Assembly (NCBI RefSeq): GCF_000348725.1
Contig: NC_020813.1
Span: forward strand, 682,001 to 746,000
DNA from: Pseudobdellovibrio exovorus JSS
Lineage (GTDB): Bacteria > Bdellovibrionota > Bdellovibrionia > Bdellovibrionales > Bdellovibrionaceae
Length of the DNA: 64,000 nucleotides
Reading direction: 5' to 3'
The stretch's first letter is position 1, and the number at the start of each line of letters is the position of its first letter. A program made the position numbers and the translations under genes. The notes below the pieces were generated by a model, which was given only the letters and a program-made list of their open reading frames with translations, was not told the origin of the DNA and made no database searches. This document shows, piece by piece, positions 18,237 to 26,157 of this stretch.

Positions 18237-18289
18237 TTTACAAAAAGCTCACTGGACTTTGGTATGAGTCCAGTGACTCAGTTTGTAAA
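18237..18289 (+). promoter_or_regulatory. Large two-part stem-loop in the leader of the OmpA-like gene
   Basis: Outer arms TTTACAAA (18237-18244) and TTTGTAAA (18282-18289) are a perfect 8-bp match; inner arms TCACTGGACT (18249-18258) and AGTCCAGTGA (18267-18276) are a perfect 10-bp match with an 8-nt loop. No U-tract follows on either strand, so it is not a standard terminator. It may stabilise the downstream mRNA, protect the eno 3' end or bind a protein. Confidence 0.6.
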
Positions 18290-18317
18290 AAAAATAAAAA
18301 TCTGTGAGGATTCAAAT

Positions 18318-20258
18318 ATGACAAAAATAACGACATCTATGATTTTTCTCGTCTTGCTAATCACAGGTACAGCTCAGGCCAACGTTATCGGTACAGCTTA
18401 CCAAAACTTTAATCCAAGTATTTCAGGTACGGATTTCACCACGGTTCACTCGACCAGACCAGTGAAACCTTGTATGTGTAATCTTGGTGTGTTCTTCAAC
18501 TATGCGAAAAACACCCTGACATACTCTGATACTTTCTATCAAACCAACCAAGACTTAAAAGGTGTGCGTGCGAATGACTTCCTAGTTGGCGGTGATTTGT
18601 ACGGCGCTTTCGGTATCACGGAAAACTGGGATATTGGGGTTGCGTTGCCTTTTGTTGTCACAGCTAAAAATGATGACCCGTACGGAGTGGCTTACTTTGA
18701 TAAATTCGGTTTAACTGAAGTTCGTCCTATGACGAAATATCGTTTCTATGGTGATGATCAAGGTGGTTGGGCTGTTATCGTATCAGCCAACTTCAATATT
18801 ATTAAAGATGATCCATTTGCGGGTAACAATCCTGGTCCAACATTCAATATCGAGTTAGCAGCAGATACGACAACTGATAGCGGAATGAGACTTGCGGGTA
18901 ACATCGGCTACAGAAAAAGAAACTCAGGTTCTCAGTTGACGAGCCCTTCAACTGGTTTGCCTCCTCCGTTCCAGCCATTTAACGATGCTTTCATTTACTC
19001 TGCGGCTTTGGCTAAAAACTTCGATAGCATTAAATCTGATTTAATCGCCGAACTTAAAGGTAGTATTTCAGGTAGAACAAATGATGACAGCGTTAAGAAG
19101 TCTCAGCAGGCGTTAGAGCTTGGCTTAGGTATCAAACACGATGTTTCAAACACATTTAATATTCATGCCGGTTTAGGAACTAAATTAGCAGATGCTCAAG
19201 CGACACCAGATATTCGTGCATATGCAGGTATCAACTTCCAAGTTGGTCCGATGTGTAGCGACGAGCCAGCTCCATCTGAAATCGTAATCGAGATGCCAAT
19301 CGCAGTTGTACAAAACCATCCAGTTGGTGTTTCTTCTGTAACGGCGTTAAATATGCCAGTATCAGCTTTGAACCCAACAGACTACGCAGCTTATCGCTGG
19401 AAAATTGGTCCGACGCCACAAATGAACTGTTACAGCGAAGAAGGCTACAGTGCTGAAGTCGACGGGCAGATGCCAATCGTAACAGATATCGGTCCGATTC
19501 CAGATGGTGGTATCACACTATGTGCTGTGGCAAAAAACTTAGGTGGATACTGGCAGCCATTTACAGATCCAACGATCATCAATTGGACAAAAGGTAGTGC
19601 GCCAGTTGCTGTTGTACAAAATCATCCAGTAGGCGTTTCAGATGCTATTGATTTAAATATGCCAGTAACAGCACAGAACCCAGCAGACTACGCAGCTTAT
19701 CGCTGGAAAATTGGTTCGACTCCTGAAATGAACTGTTACGATGCTTTCGGGTACAGTGACGAGATCTCAGGTGAAAGACCAATCATCACTCATATCGGTG
19801 AAATTCCAGATGGTGGTATCACACTTTGCGCCGTAGCGAAAAGCTTAGGCGGGGTATGGCAGCCATTTGAAGCTCCAACAATCATTATGTGGGAGAAGAA
19901 AAAAGGATACGAGCTATTCAGATTGAATGCGAACGTATTGTTCGACTTCGATAAAGATGAATTGCAACCACGTTCTTATGGTGAGTTAGAAAAAATTAAC
20001 CGTCACTTGAACAGAAAACCTTTCACAAAAGCTATCATCGAAGGTCACACAGATAGTAAAGGTTCAGACGCTTACAACTTAGATTTATCAAGAAGACGTG
20101 CCATCACGGTAAAAAATCACATGGTGAAAACATATGGTTTTGATCCAGATAAGTTTGCAACTCAAGGTATGGGTGAAGGTTACCCAGTTGATACAAACGA
20201 GACTGATGAAGGCCGCGCAAATAACAGACGTGTGGAATTCAAAATCTACAGAAAATAA
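18318..20258 (+). CDS. OmpA-family outer-membrane protein with duplicated periplasmic domain
   Basis: 646 aa from the ATG at 18318 (GAGG upstream; a longer frame to 18264 lacks a signal peptide at its start). Order: signal peptide (cleavage after GTAQA), a ~300-residue region with beta-barrel character, two copies of a ~102-residue domain (~329-430 and ~431-532, both beginning VVQNHPVGVS and containing DYAAYRWKIG), and a C-terminal OmpA peptidoglycan-binding domain (VLFDFDKDELQ...GHTDSKGSDAYN...RRVEFKI). Likely anchors the outer membrane to peptidoglycan. The duplicated domain is unknown to me. Single gene between a leader hairpin and a strong terminator. Confidence 0.88.
   Translation: MTKITTSMIFLVLLITGTAQANVIGTAYQNFNPSISGTDFTTVHSTRPVKPCMCNLGVFFNYAKNTLTYSDTFYQTNQDLKGVRANDFLVGGDLYGAFGITENWDIGVALPFVVTAKNDDPYGVAYFDKFGLTEVRPMTKYRFYGDDQGGWAVIVSANFNIIKDDPFAGNNPGPTFNIELAADTTTDSGMRLAGNIGYRKRNSGSQLTSPSTGLPPPFQPFNDAFIYSAALAKNFDSIKSDLIAELKGSISGRTNDDSVKKSQQALELGLGIKHDVSNTFNIHAGLGTKLADAQATPDIRAYAGINFQVGPMCSDEPAPSEIVIEMPIAVVQNHPVGVSSVTALNMPVSALNPTDYAAYRWKIGPTPQMNCYSEEGYSAEVDGQMPIVTDIGPIPDGGITLCAVAKNLGGYWQPFTDPTIINWTKGSAPVAVVQNHPVGVSDAIDLNMPVTAQNPADYAAYRWKIGSTPEMNCYDAFGYSDEISGERPIITHIGEIPDGGITLCAVAKSLGGVWQPFEAPTIIMWEKKKGYELFRLNANVLFDFDKDELQPRSYGELEKINRHLNRKPFTKAIIEGHTDSKGSDAYNLDLSRRRAITVKNHMVKTYGFDPDKFATQGMGEGYPVDTNETDEGRANNRRVEFKIYRK
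19302..19913. repeat. 306-bp tandem domain repeat in the OmpA-like gene
   Basis: Two units, 19302-19607 and 19608-19913. A 30-bp segment encoding DYAAYRWKIG is identical between them (19380-19409 and 19686-19715); the rest is similar but diverged, so the duplication is older than that in the E2 gene. Confidence 0.85.
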
Positions 20259-20281
20259 GCCTGCCATCTAAAGCAGAAAAT

Positions 20282-20310
20282 AAAAAAGGCGCAGAATATG
20301 CGCCTTTTTT
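20282..20310. terminator. Bidirectional rho-independent terminator (OmpA-like / VWA-like)
   Basis: A6-GGCGCA, loop GAATA, TGCGCC-T6. A 12-bp stem with A and T tracts on the two sides, between convergent genes. Confidence 0.92.
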
Positions 20311-20332
20311 ATTTGTGTCTGATGGACCTCGA

Positions 20333-21964
20333 TTAGATTGGTCCGATTTCGACTTCTAAAACATCACCCAGTTGAAGAGTGAAGTTGGTCAGAGTAATAG
20401 TGGCACCGACAGCTTCGTAGTCAGAAAGACTTAAGATCTGTCTTTGGCCATTTCTTAAAATCACTACTGAGTTCACTTTTTCTGTGCTCAATAATCCAGG
20501 GACTACATAAGAAGAAGCGGCTTCAGAGGCCATAAAGGTTGAAACTTGTGAAAGTGTATTCGAGAAGTTTCCAGAGCATAAAGACTGCGTAGATGAGTTA
20601 TTATTTCCTAAGATAACCGATAGAGTCTCGTAGGCTGTTCCATAGCTTTGACCTGCATTTAGAGCACAGCTATCACCAACAAAGCGAGCCAGCGTAGCGA
20701 CTGTAAATCCCGAGCTACCGAATAATTCAACAGACTTATTGCGAATAGCTGAAATCAAGTTCTGAGCACTTGAAGCAGAAATATCTGATTTAATAACAGA
20801 GTCAAATTCGATGGCTGAACTGGCCACGTTACCCGGTAATACCTGTTTTGAACATGAGCTTGGACTTGCAGATAAACCCACTGCGTGCACAAGGTCATAT
20901 AGGTTAGGGTAGTTAACATTATTGAATGTCACTTGAGACGAGCAAAGATTTAAATTTGCATTAGATCCATTGTCGCCAAGATCAGCACCATAGTAAGATA
21001 CGGGTACTGTTTCATAGATACAGTCAGTTACGTTACGTACGATGTATCCCTGAGACGTAATACGATTTACAGCATAATCCTTATGGGCTTGAGTACAAGT
21101 CGCACCATTTGTAATGGTGTTTTGACCATTTAAGCTCACACCCCATTGAACAGGCATCCACTTCGTCACGCCATCTTGAGATAATTGATATTCTAAGCTG
21201 ACGCGCGCACGTTGCTGACCATACGAGTAATAAACCACTGGTTGGCTAGATACACGTTGAATGTAACGGCTCATACAGCTGGCGAAATTACTGGAGTCAT
21301 CTTCATCTGTTAAGATAACGATAGCGGCTTTATCGCCCGCTTGGAAGAAACGTGAACTGCTTTCATCAAATAACTGACGAGCTGTTGCACATAGGCCTTC
21401 TTCTGTATCAGAACCACTAGTACCCACAGCTAAAAGAGCATCGCGGATTTGAGTTTTTAAGATACCGAACTGAGAGTCAGTTGAATTTCTAAAAAGCTTA
21501 AGATTGTTATGGCGAACATTCTTATTCGAAATACTTCTTTCAATTAAATAAGATGAAAGTGATTGCGCCTGACTTTGCGAAACTGTGTTGCGGCTTTCAT
21601 CAAGATATTTAGTGGCAATAGTGTAGTCCACTTCGTTACTTGGAATACCTGAAGTCGAAACGATTTTTAAATCGACATTGTGTCCTTTAAGAGGAGTCAG
21701 TAATGAGTCCACAGCATTCGCCAGTTGTTGTTGCGATTGAGTCATCGTGTAGGAGTCATCGACCACAAACAAAACTTTAAGATTGGCTTTCACCTGATTG
21801 TAGGTGGGGTCAATAGTGACTTTACGAGATGTCCCCAAGGCTCCGCCAAGGCCGTTATTAAAAACATCGTAGTTGGTTTTGGCGCAGTTTTGAAACATCG
21901 GAGAAACAACTAGTAATCCAATGATGCTTAAGCCGACGATACCCATTTTCTGCTCACGTTTCAT
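20333..21964 (-). CDS. VWA-like lipoprotein
   Basis: 543 aa. Signal peptide with a lipobox-like FQNC (Cys27), then a von Willebrand A-like domain starting KVLFVVDDSYTMTQS, a MIDAS-type D-x-S-x-T variant, with a later acidic strand IVILTDEDDSSN (~residue 217). The remainder is Ser/Asn-rich with at least eight cysteines. Probably a surface or outer-membrane lipoprotein that binds another protein through a metal site. Family not recognised beyond the VWA fold. The ATG has AAGGGGA upstream. Confidence 0.8.
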   Translation of the reverse strand: MKREQKMGIVGLSIIGLLVVSPMFQNCAKTNYDVFNNGLGGALGTSRKVTIDPTYNQVKANLKVLFVVDDSYTMTQSQQQLANAVDSLLTPLKGHNVDLKIVSTSGIPSNEVDYTIATKYLDESRNTVSQSQAQSLSSYLIERSISNKNVRHNNLKLFRNSTDSQFGILKTQIRDALLAVGTSGSDTEEGLCATARQLFDESSSRFFQAGDKAAIVILTDEDDSSNFASCMSRYIQRVSSQPVVYYSYGQQRARVSLEYQLSQDGVTKWMPVQWGVSLNGQNTITNGATCTQAHKDYAVNRITSQGYIVRNVTDCIYETVPVSYYGADLGDNGSNANLNLCSSQVTFNNVNYPNLYDLVHAVGLSASPSSCSKQVLPGNVASSAIEFDSVIKSDISASSAQNLISAIRNKSVELFGSSGFTVATLARFVGDSCALNAGQSYGTAYETLSVILGNNNSSTQSLCSGNFSNTLSQVSTFMASEAASSYVVPGLLSTEKVNSVVILRNGQRQILSLSDYEAVGATITLTNFTLQLGDVLEVEIGPI

Positions 21965-21987
21965 AAAGATCCCCTTTATCAGGTCTT

Positions 21988-22015
21988 AAATCGGTTCGTC
22001 TTGGGACAAACTTAA
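21988..22015 (-). promoter_or_regulatory. Weak FliA (sigma-28)-like promoter candidate upstream of the VWA-like gene
   Basis: On the minus strand TTAAGTTT-N12-ACCGATTT, close to the enterobacterial FliA consensus TAAAGTTT-N11-GCCGATAA but one base longer and with a poor -10 end. A similar AAGTTT-N13-CCGA occurs upstream of the 13969 gene. Confidence 0.25.
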
Positions 22016-22130
22016 GTTGTCGCGTATTTAAAATTCATTTATCTCGTTTTGAGACAAAAACGTACAAACCTCAGTCCAGTGTCGCGCTTAAGAGTTTGCT
22101 AACAGTGGGGCTTTCGGATGAAATAGAGCT

Positions 22131-22436
22131 GTGGACAGTGTCTATCATTTCGGTTTTCGATTCCGTAACTTTCTAAATAAGCCATTCAAAGTATTTTGCG
22201 TGTGCATCTGCGTTTTCGTGCTCTCGCTTTTCTTTAATGGAGCTATTTGGAGGGTGTGGGGACTTCACCGTGATATGGCGACTATTGAGTCCCAAATCTT
22301 AAAATCCCGTGAGCAGGCCCAGCTTTTAGATATGCAGATCAGCCAAGCAAAGGACCCTTCTTTTATCGAAAGACAGGCCCTGGATAAGCTCGATATGGTC
22401 GGGGAACACGACTTAGTCTTCGTTTTTTCTGAATAA
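22131..22436 (+). CDS. ftsB: FtsB/DivIC-family septum formation protein
   Basis: 101 aa, GTG start (an upstream ATG in another frame stops at once). One TM helix (~residues 21-40), then a short coiled coil and the family end DPSFIERQALDKLDMVGEHDLVFVF. FtsB-type proteins link the early and late divisome with FtsL/FtsQ. The N-terminus is rather longer than in E. coli FtsB. No recognisable division genes adjoin it here. Confidence 0.82.
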   Translation: MDSVYHFGFRFRNFLNKPFKVFCVCICVFVLSLFFNGAIWRVWGLHRDMATIESQILKSREQAQLLDMQISQAKDPSFIERQALDKLDMVGEHDLVFVFSE

Positions 22437-22496
22437 ATAACAATTTGTATATTTTTTAAATAAAAATGCTGGACAAAACATAGAGCAAAAGCTCTA

Positions 22497-22724
22497 ATGT
22501 CCTCCATGAATTCCAATGATTTTTTAAAATCAGCTCATTTACTACTAGGGATCACGAAAGAAGAACTCAATAGACGTCTTCAATCTGGGGTCTTAGATCC
22601 GCAAATCCTAAAGGCTCAAATCGAGCAAAATTCGCACGAGACACAGCGGGAAGCCCTCTGTGAAAAGTGGATTGCGATGCAGTCTTTAGAGCAAATCGAC
22701 TTGGATAAAGAAGATATTGAGTAA
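22497..22724 (+). CDS. Small hypothetical protein upstream of polA
   Basis: 75 aa, mostly helical, no signal peptide or TM segment, Leu/Glu/Gln-rich with one cysteine. No family recognised. No good Shine-Dalgarno; instead a small hairpin (AGAGC-AAAA-GCTCT, 22482-22495) abuts the ATG. A second ATG at 22506 is possible. Real gene status rests on its position in a gene-dense co-directional stretch. Confidence 0.5.
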   Translation: MSSMNSNDFLKSAHLLLGITKEELNRRLQSGVLDPQILKAQIEQNSHETQREALCEKWIAMQSLEQIDLDKEDIE

Positions 22725-22776
22725 TCCCTGATCATCTTGAAATGAGCGACGACAAGCGCGTTGTCATGCCCTCTGT

Positions 22777-22797
22777 ATAAGGGTAAAACCCCCTTAT
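22777..22797 (+). promoter_or_regulatory. Hairpin that includes the polA start codon
   Basis: ATAAGGG (22777-22783), 7-nt loop, CCCTTAT (22791-22797). The second arm contains the A and T of the polA ATG (22796-22798), and the first arm holds the only SD-like AAGGG. A second dyad GACAA-N5-TTGTC lies at 22751-22765. Could limit polA translation. Confidence 0.4.
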
Positions 22798-25372
22798 GAA
22801 AAAGCAAATCTACGTAGTTGATGTAAGCTCCATGTTTTTCAGAGCTTTTTATGCCATTCGCCCCCTGACTTCCAGCAAAGGGGTCCCTGTGAATGCCGTC
22901 TATGGCTTTATCTCGATGATCATCAAATTGATGAAAGATAAAAAGCCAGATCATCTTGTTTTTTGCTATGACCGCAAAGAGCCCTCATTTCGCAAAGACT
23001 TATATGTCGACTACAAAGCTAATCGCACCGAGATGCCAGACGAGATGCAGGTGCAGATGCCTTATCTGAAACAGATCGCCAGCCTTTTGGGAATTTGTGA
23101 CTTAGAAGTACCTAGTTACGAAGCTGATGATTTGATTGGAACAATCGCCTGTATGGCACAAAAAGAAGACTATGAAGTCTTCATCGTTAGCGGTGATAAG
23201 GACTTCTGCCAGTTAGTGAATAAGAATGTTTTTCTTTATGATACGATGAAAGAGATCATCTTCGATGAAGAGCTAGTTAAAGCAAAACATGGCGTTCACC
23301 CTTTACAGTTTATTGATTATTTAGCTTTGACTGGGGATAGTTCGGATAACATTCCTGGGGTAGCCGGAATTGGGCCTAAAGGGGCACAAAAATTGATCGA
23401 ACAGTTTGGAACTTTAGAGGCCATTTATGAAAACATAGATCAGATATCGAGTGCTTCTATTAAAGAAAAACTTTTGAAGTCTAAAGACAGTGCATTTCTT
23501 TCTAAAAAACTGGTGACGATCGTCTGCGATGCTCCTGTCAGTGTAACTTTAGAGGACTTCACATTGAAACCCTTTAAAGTCGATGAACTACGTGCCTTTT
23601 TGCAGGATCTGAATTTTAAGACATTAGAAAAGAATCTTTTGGGTGAAGGAAAATCCGGCTTCGTCAAGCCAGCCGAGTCAGCATCTGAGCCACCTAAGGC
23701 TTCGGCCTCTTTAATGGCTGCGGTAGCCCCTGCTGCCGAGCAGATCTCGGTGGTTGTCGGTCAGTGGAATGAAGCTGAAATCCAAAAGCGTCTAAACCAA
23801 AATGAGAACTGTTTTATTTTTGTGGCAGAAGAGCAGATAGCTTTAGGATTTCAATCGGAGTTGTATTTTACTTCGATAGCCGAATGTAAATTAAATTTTA
23901 CGGATTTAGTTTGGAATGGTTTTGATCTAAAAAAAGTTTGGACGCATCTTGGAATTGATTCCGAGAAAACTCTAGAAGTAAATTGGGATCTGATGTTGGG
24001 CAGCTATGTTTTACGAGCAGCCGATTCATCTGATCCAGAAAAATTAGCCGATGTCTTTTTACAAAAAGAGTTAGATCTCGACAGTTTTGAGTCTGCGGCA
24101 GATAAACTGCAAAATCTTTATCAGACCTTCTTAGAGTTGAACCAAAAAGTCCAAGAAGAACTACAGTCAAAAGAGTTGATGATTATTTACGAAAAACTCG
24201 AAAGACCTTTAATTCCTATTCTGTATAAAATGGAGCGTAAAGGAATTCAACTCGACTTAGAATACCTGAAGAGCTTTTCTGAAGAGTTGGCTGCCGAGTT
24301 GGCAGGCCAAGAAAAGAAGATCCACGAGATTTCAGGTGAAGATTTTAATATCGCCTCGCCAAAGCAATTAGGAGTGGTGTTATTTGAAAAGATGGGGCTT
24401 GAGGCCACTAAAAAAACGAAGACGGGATACTCTACAGATAACGATGTTCTTGAGGGTCTAGATCATCCTATCGGAAAAGAGATTATTCATTATCGCGAGG
24501 TAGCTAAATTAAAATCAACCTATGTGGATGCCTTGCCTCAGCTCGCGGACAGTTCTGCACGTGTTCACACCCATTTCAATCAGGCTTTAACAACAACAGG
24601 ACGTCTATCAAGCACGAATCCTAATTTACAAAATATTCCGATTAAAACAGAAAAAGGTCAGCGTGTACGTAAGGCCTTTGTGGCCTCATCTGGAAATCGT
24701 CTATTGTCTGTGGATTACTCGCAAATTGAGCTTAGAGTCTTAGCCCATATTTCTGAAGATAAAGGCTTGATTAAGGCATTCCAAGACGATCTTGATATTC
24801 ACATGGCAACGGCGGCTGAGGTCTTTTCGGTGCCGTTGAATGAAGTCACTAAAGATCAAAGACGTATAGCCAAAGCTGTTAACTTTGGAATTGCTTACGG
24901 GCAAGGGGCTTTTGGTTTAGCGGACACTTTGGGGATTTCGCGTAAGGAATCCTCTGAAATTATTGAACGTTATTTTTCTAAGTTCGGCGGTATCAAAGAC
25001 TATATCGAAAAGACAGTGAAGATGGCCCATGAACAGAAGTATGTGGAAACACTGTTCGGAAGACGTCGCTATATTCCCGAGCTGGATAATAAGAATGTGA
25101 TGATGAAAAAGTTCGGTGAACGGGCAGCTATCAATGCTCCGATACAGGGAACTGCCAGTGACCTTGTGAAGATGGCGATGATTGAGCTGTGTTCAGATCT
25201 TAAGATCGACATGTTATTGCAAGTACATGACGAGTTGATCTTTGAAGGGACTGAAGAGCAAATTCAAATGCAGCTTCCGTGGATTGTAAAAACTATGGAA
25301 AATGTCGTGAAGCTAAAAGTGCCTCTGAAAGTGAATTACTCAGTGGGGAATAACTGGGATGAGGCGCATTAG
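22796..25372 (+). CDS. polA: DNA polymerase I
   Basis: 858 aa. N-terminal 5'-nuclease domain (residues ~1-290; YEADDLIGT, SGDKDFCQLV, TGDSSDNIPG with H3TH GIGPKGA), middle 3'-5' exonuclease-fold domain (~335-430) and C-terminal polymerase domain with motif A DYSQIELRVLAH (~640), motif B RRIAKAVNFGIAYGQ and motif C LLQVHDELIFEG (~810). The middle domain lacks the DxE of proofreading enzymes (FIFVAEEQIALGF at that place), so proofreading is probably lost, as in Taq. Used in Okazaki-fragment processing and repair. Confidence 0.97.
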   Translation: MKKQIYVVDVSSMFFRAFYAIRPLTSSKGVPVNAVYGFISMIIKLMKDKKPDHLVFCYDRKEPSFRKDLYVDYKANRTEMPDEMQVQMPYLKQIASLLGICDLEVPSYEADDLIGTIACMAQKEDYEVFIVSGDKDFCQLVNKNVFLYDTMKEIIFDEELVKAKHGVHPLQFIDYLALTGDSSDNIPGVAGIGPKGAQKLIEQFGTLEAIYENIDQISSASIKEKLLKSKDSAFLSKKLVTIVCDAPVSVTLEDFTLKPFKVDELRAFLQDLNFKTLEKNLLGEGKSGFVKPAESASEPPKASASLMAAVAPAAEQISVVVGQWNEAEIQKRLNQNENCFIFVAEEQIALGFQSELYFTSIAECKLNFTDLVWNGFDLKKVWTHLGIDSEKTLEVNWDLMLGSYVLRAADSSDPEKLADVFLQKELDLDSFESAADKLQNLYQTFLELNQKVQEELQSKELMIIYEKLERPLIPILYKMERKGIQLDLEYLKSFSEELAAELAGQEKKIHEISGEDFNIASPKQLGVVLFEKMGLEATKKTKTGYSTDNDVLEGLDHPIGKEIIHYREVAKLKSTYVDALPQLADSSARVHTHFNQALTTTGRLSSTNPNLQNIPIKTEKGQRVRKAFVASSGNRLLSVDYSQIELRVLAHISEDKGLIKAFQDDLDIHMATAAEVFSVPLNEVTKDQRRIAKAVNFGIAYGQGAFGLADTLGISRKESSEIIERYFSKFGGIKDYIEKTVKMAHEQKYVETLFGRRRYIPELDNKNVMMKKFGERAAINAPIQGTASDLVKMAMIELCSDLKIDMLLQVHDELIFEGTEEQIQMQLPWIVKTMENVVKLKVPLKVNYSVGNNWDEAH

Positions 25373-25391
25373 TAGCTCTATTAGAGCTACT
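25371..25391. terminator. Stem-loop at the polA stop codon, weak terminator candidate
   Basis: AGTAGCTCT / AGAGCTACT, a perfect 9-bp stem with a 3-nt loop, beginning in the polA stop codon, between convergent genes. No T-tract follows, so termination is uncertain. Confidence 0.4.
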
Positions 25392-25401
25392 TGAACTGCT
25401 A

Positions 25402-26109
25402 CTACTCTGTTTCCCAACCGACGACTCGTCCGCCTTCAAAATAAACGGAGCGCTTTTCTTGTTTGTAGCCATAGGCTGTTGGGATTTGTTTGATGTATTG
25501 CCAGCGCTCATTTTTATAAAGAGGATTCCCACTGGTTTCAACTTGATCGGGTTCTCCCCATGATCTTTTGACGTAATCTGCTGGCATCCCGATAGAGATA
25601 TCGTGGTTTTCAACTACAGCATCAAAAGTTTCAAGACTGTTTTTTGCACGTGTCCAAATTTTATTTTTATTAATCCAAACTTGGCGCCCTTCCGTTGACG
25701 GAATTGAAAGTAGATCTATTTTTTCTTGATCTGTTTCAAGCCAAGGAAGCACTTTTGAGTACTGCATCTTTTCTTTATGTGAATCCAATGTTCTTTCTAA
25801 ACGGCGTAATTTTTTTCTATTTTGTACTCTAGCGCGTTCATCAGCCGTCAAAGGCTTACGTGGATCTAATCCTATTTCATAGGCGTACTTTTGTAGCTCA
25901 GCCTCTGTAAGAGGCTCATCTGGAACAGCCGGCGGAGCTACAGTAGCATCGGGCAAAGCTGGCGTACTGGCCACTTCAGGTGTAGCGGGCGTTGAGGTGG
26001 GCTGTTCTTGCACGGGATCTGTATGGACATTCTTAATTGGCATGTCCGATGCGCAAGAAAACAGTACTAAAGAAAGGCTTAAAAGTCCGATGTGTCCAAT
26101 GTTTCTCAT
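25402..26109 (-). CDS. Lipoprotein with Pro-rich linker and SmpA/BamE-like C-terminus
   Basis: 235 aa. Signal peptide with lipobox LFSC (Cys19), a Pro/Thr/Ala-rich tether (~30-66), a charged helical segment, and a C-terminal ~55 residues with the SmpA/OmlA (BamE-like) pattern: ISIGMPADYVKRSWGEPDQV, then a WQY strand and SVYFEGGRVVGWE. BamE proteins assist outer-membrane protein assembly, but many unrelated small lipoproteins share this fold. No clear Shine-Dalgarno before the ATG. 48 bp from the divergent fliL-like gene. Confidence 0.78.
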   Translation of the reverse strand: MRNIGHIGLLSLSLVLFSCASDMPIKNVHTDPVQEQPTSTPATPEVASTPALPDATVAPPAVPDEPLTEAELQKYAYEIGLDPRKPLTADERARVQNRKKLRRLERTLDSHKEKMQYSKVLPWLETDQEKIDLLSIPSTEGRQVWINKNKIWTRAKNSLETFDAVVENHDISIGMPADYVKRSWGEPDQVETSGNPLYKNERWQYIKQIPTAYGYKQEKRSVYFEGGRVVGWETE

Positions 26110-26157
26110 AGTATAATTTTAGTGCAAATTAAGATGATTTATGATTAAAATTTTTTA

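Noticed and set aside
26110-26115. Minus-strand TATACT as -10 for the lipoprotein at 25402-26109
   Set aside because: It touches the start codon, so transcription would begin inside the gene; no suitable -35 is present.
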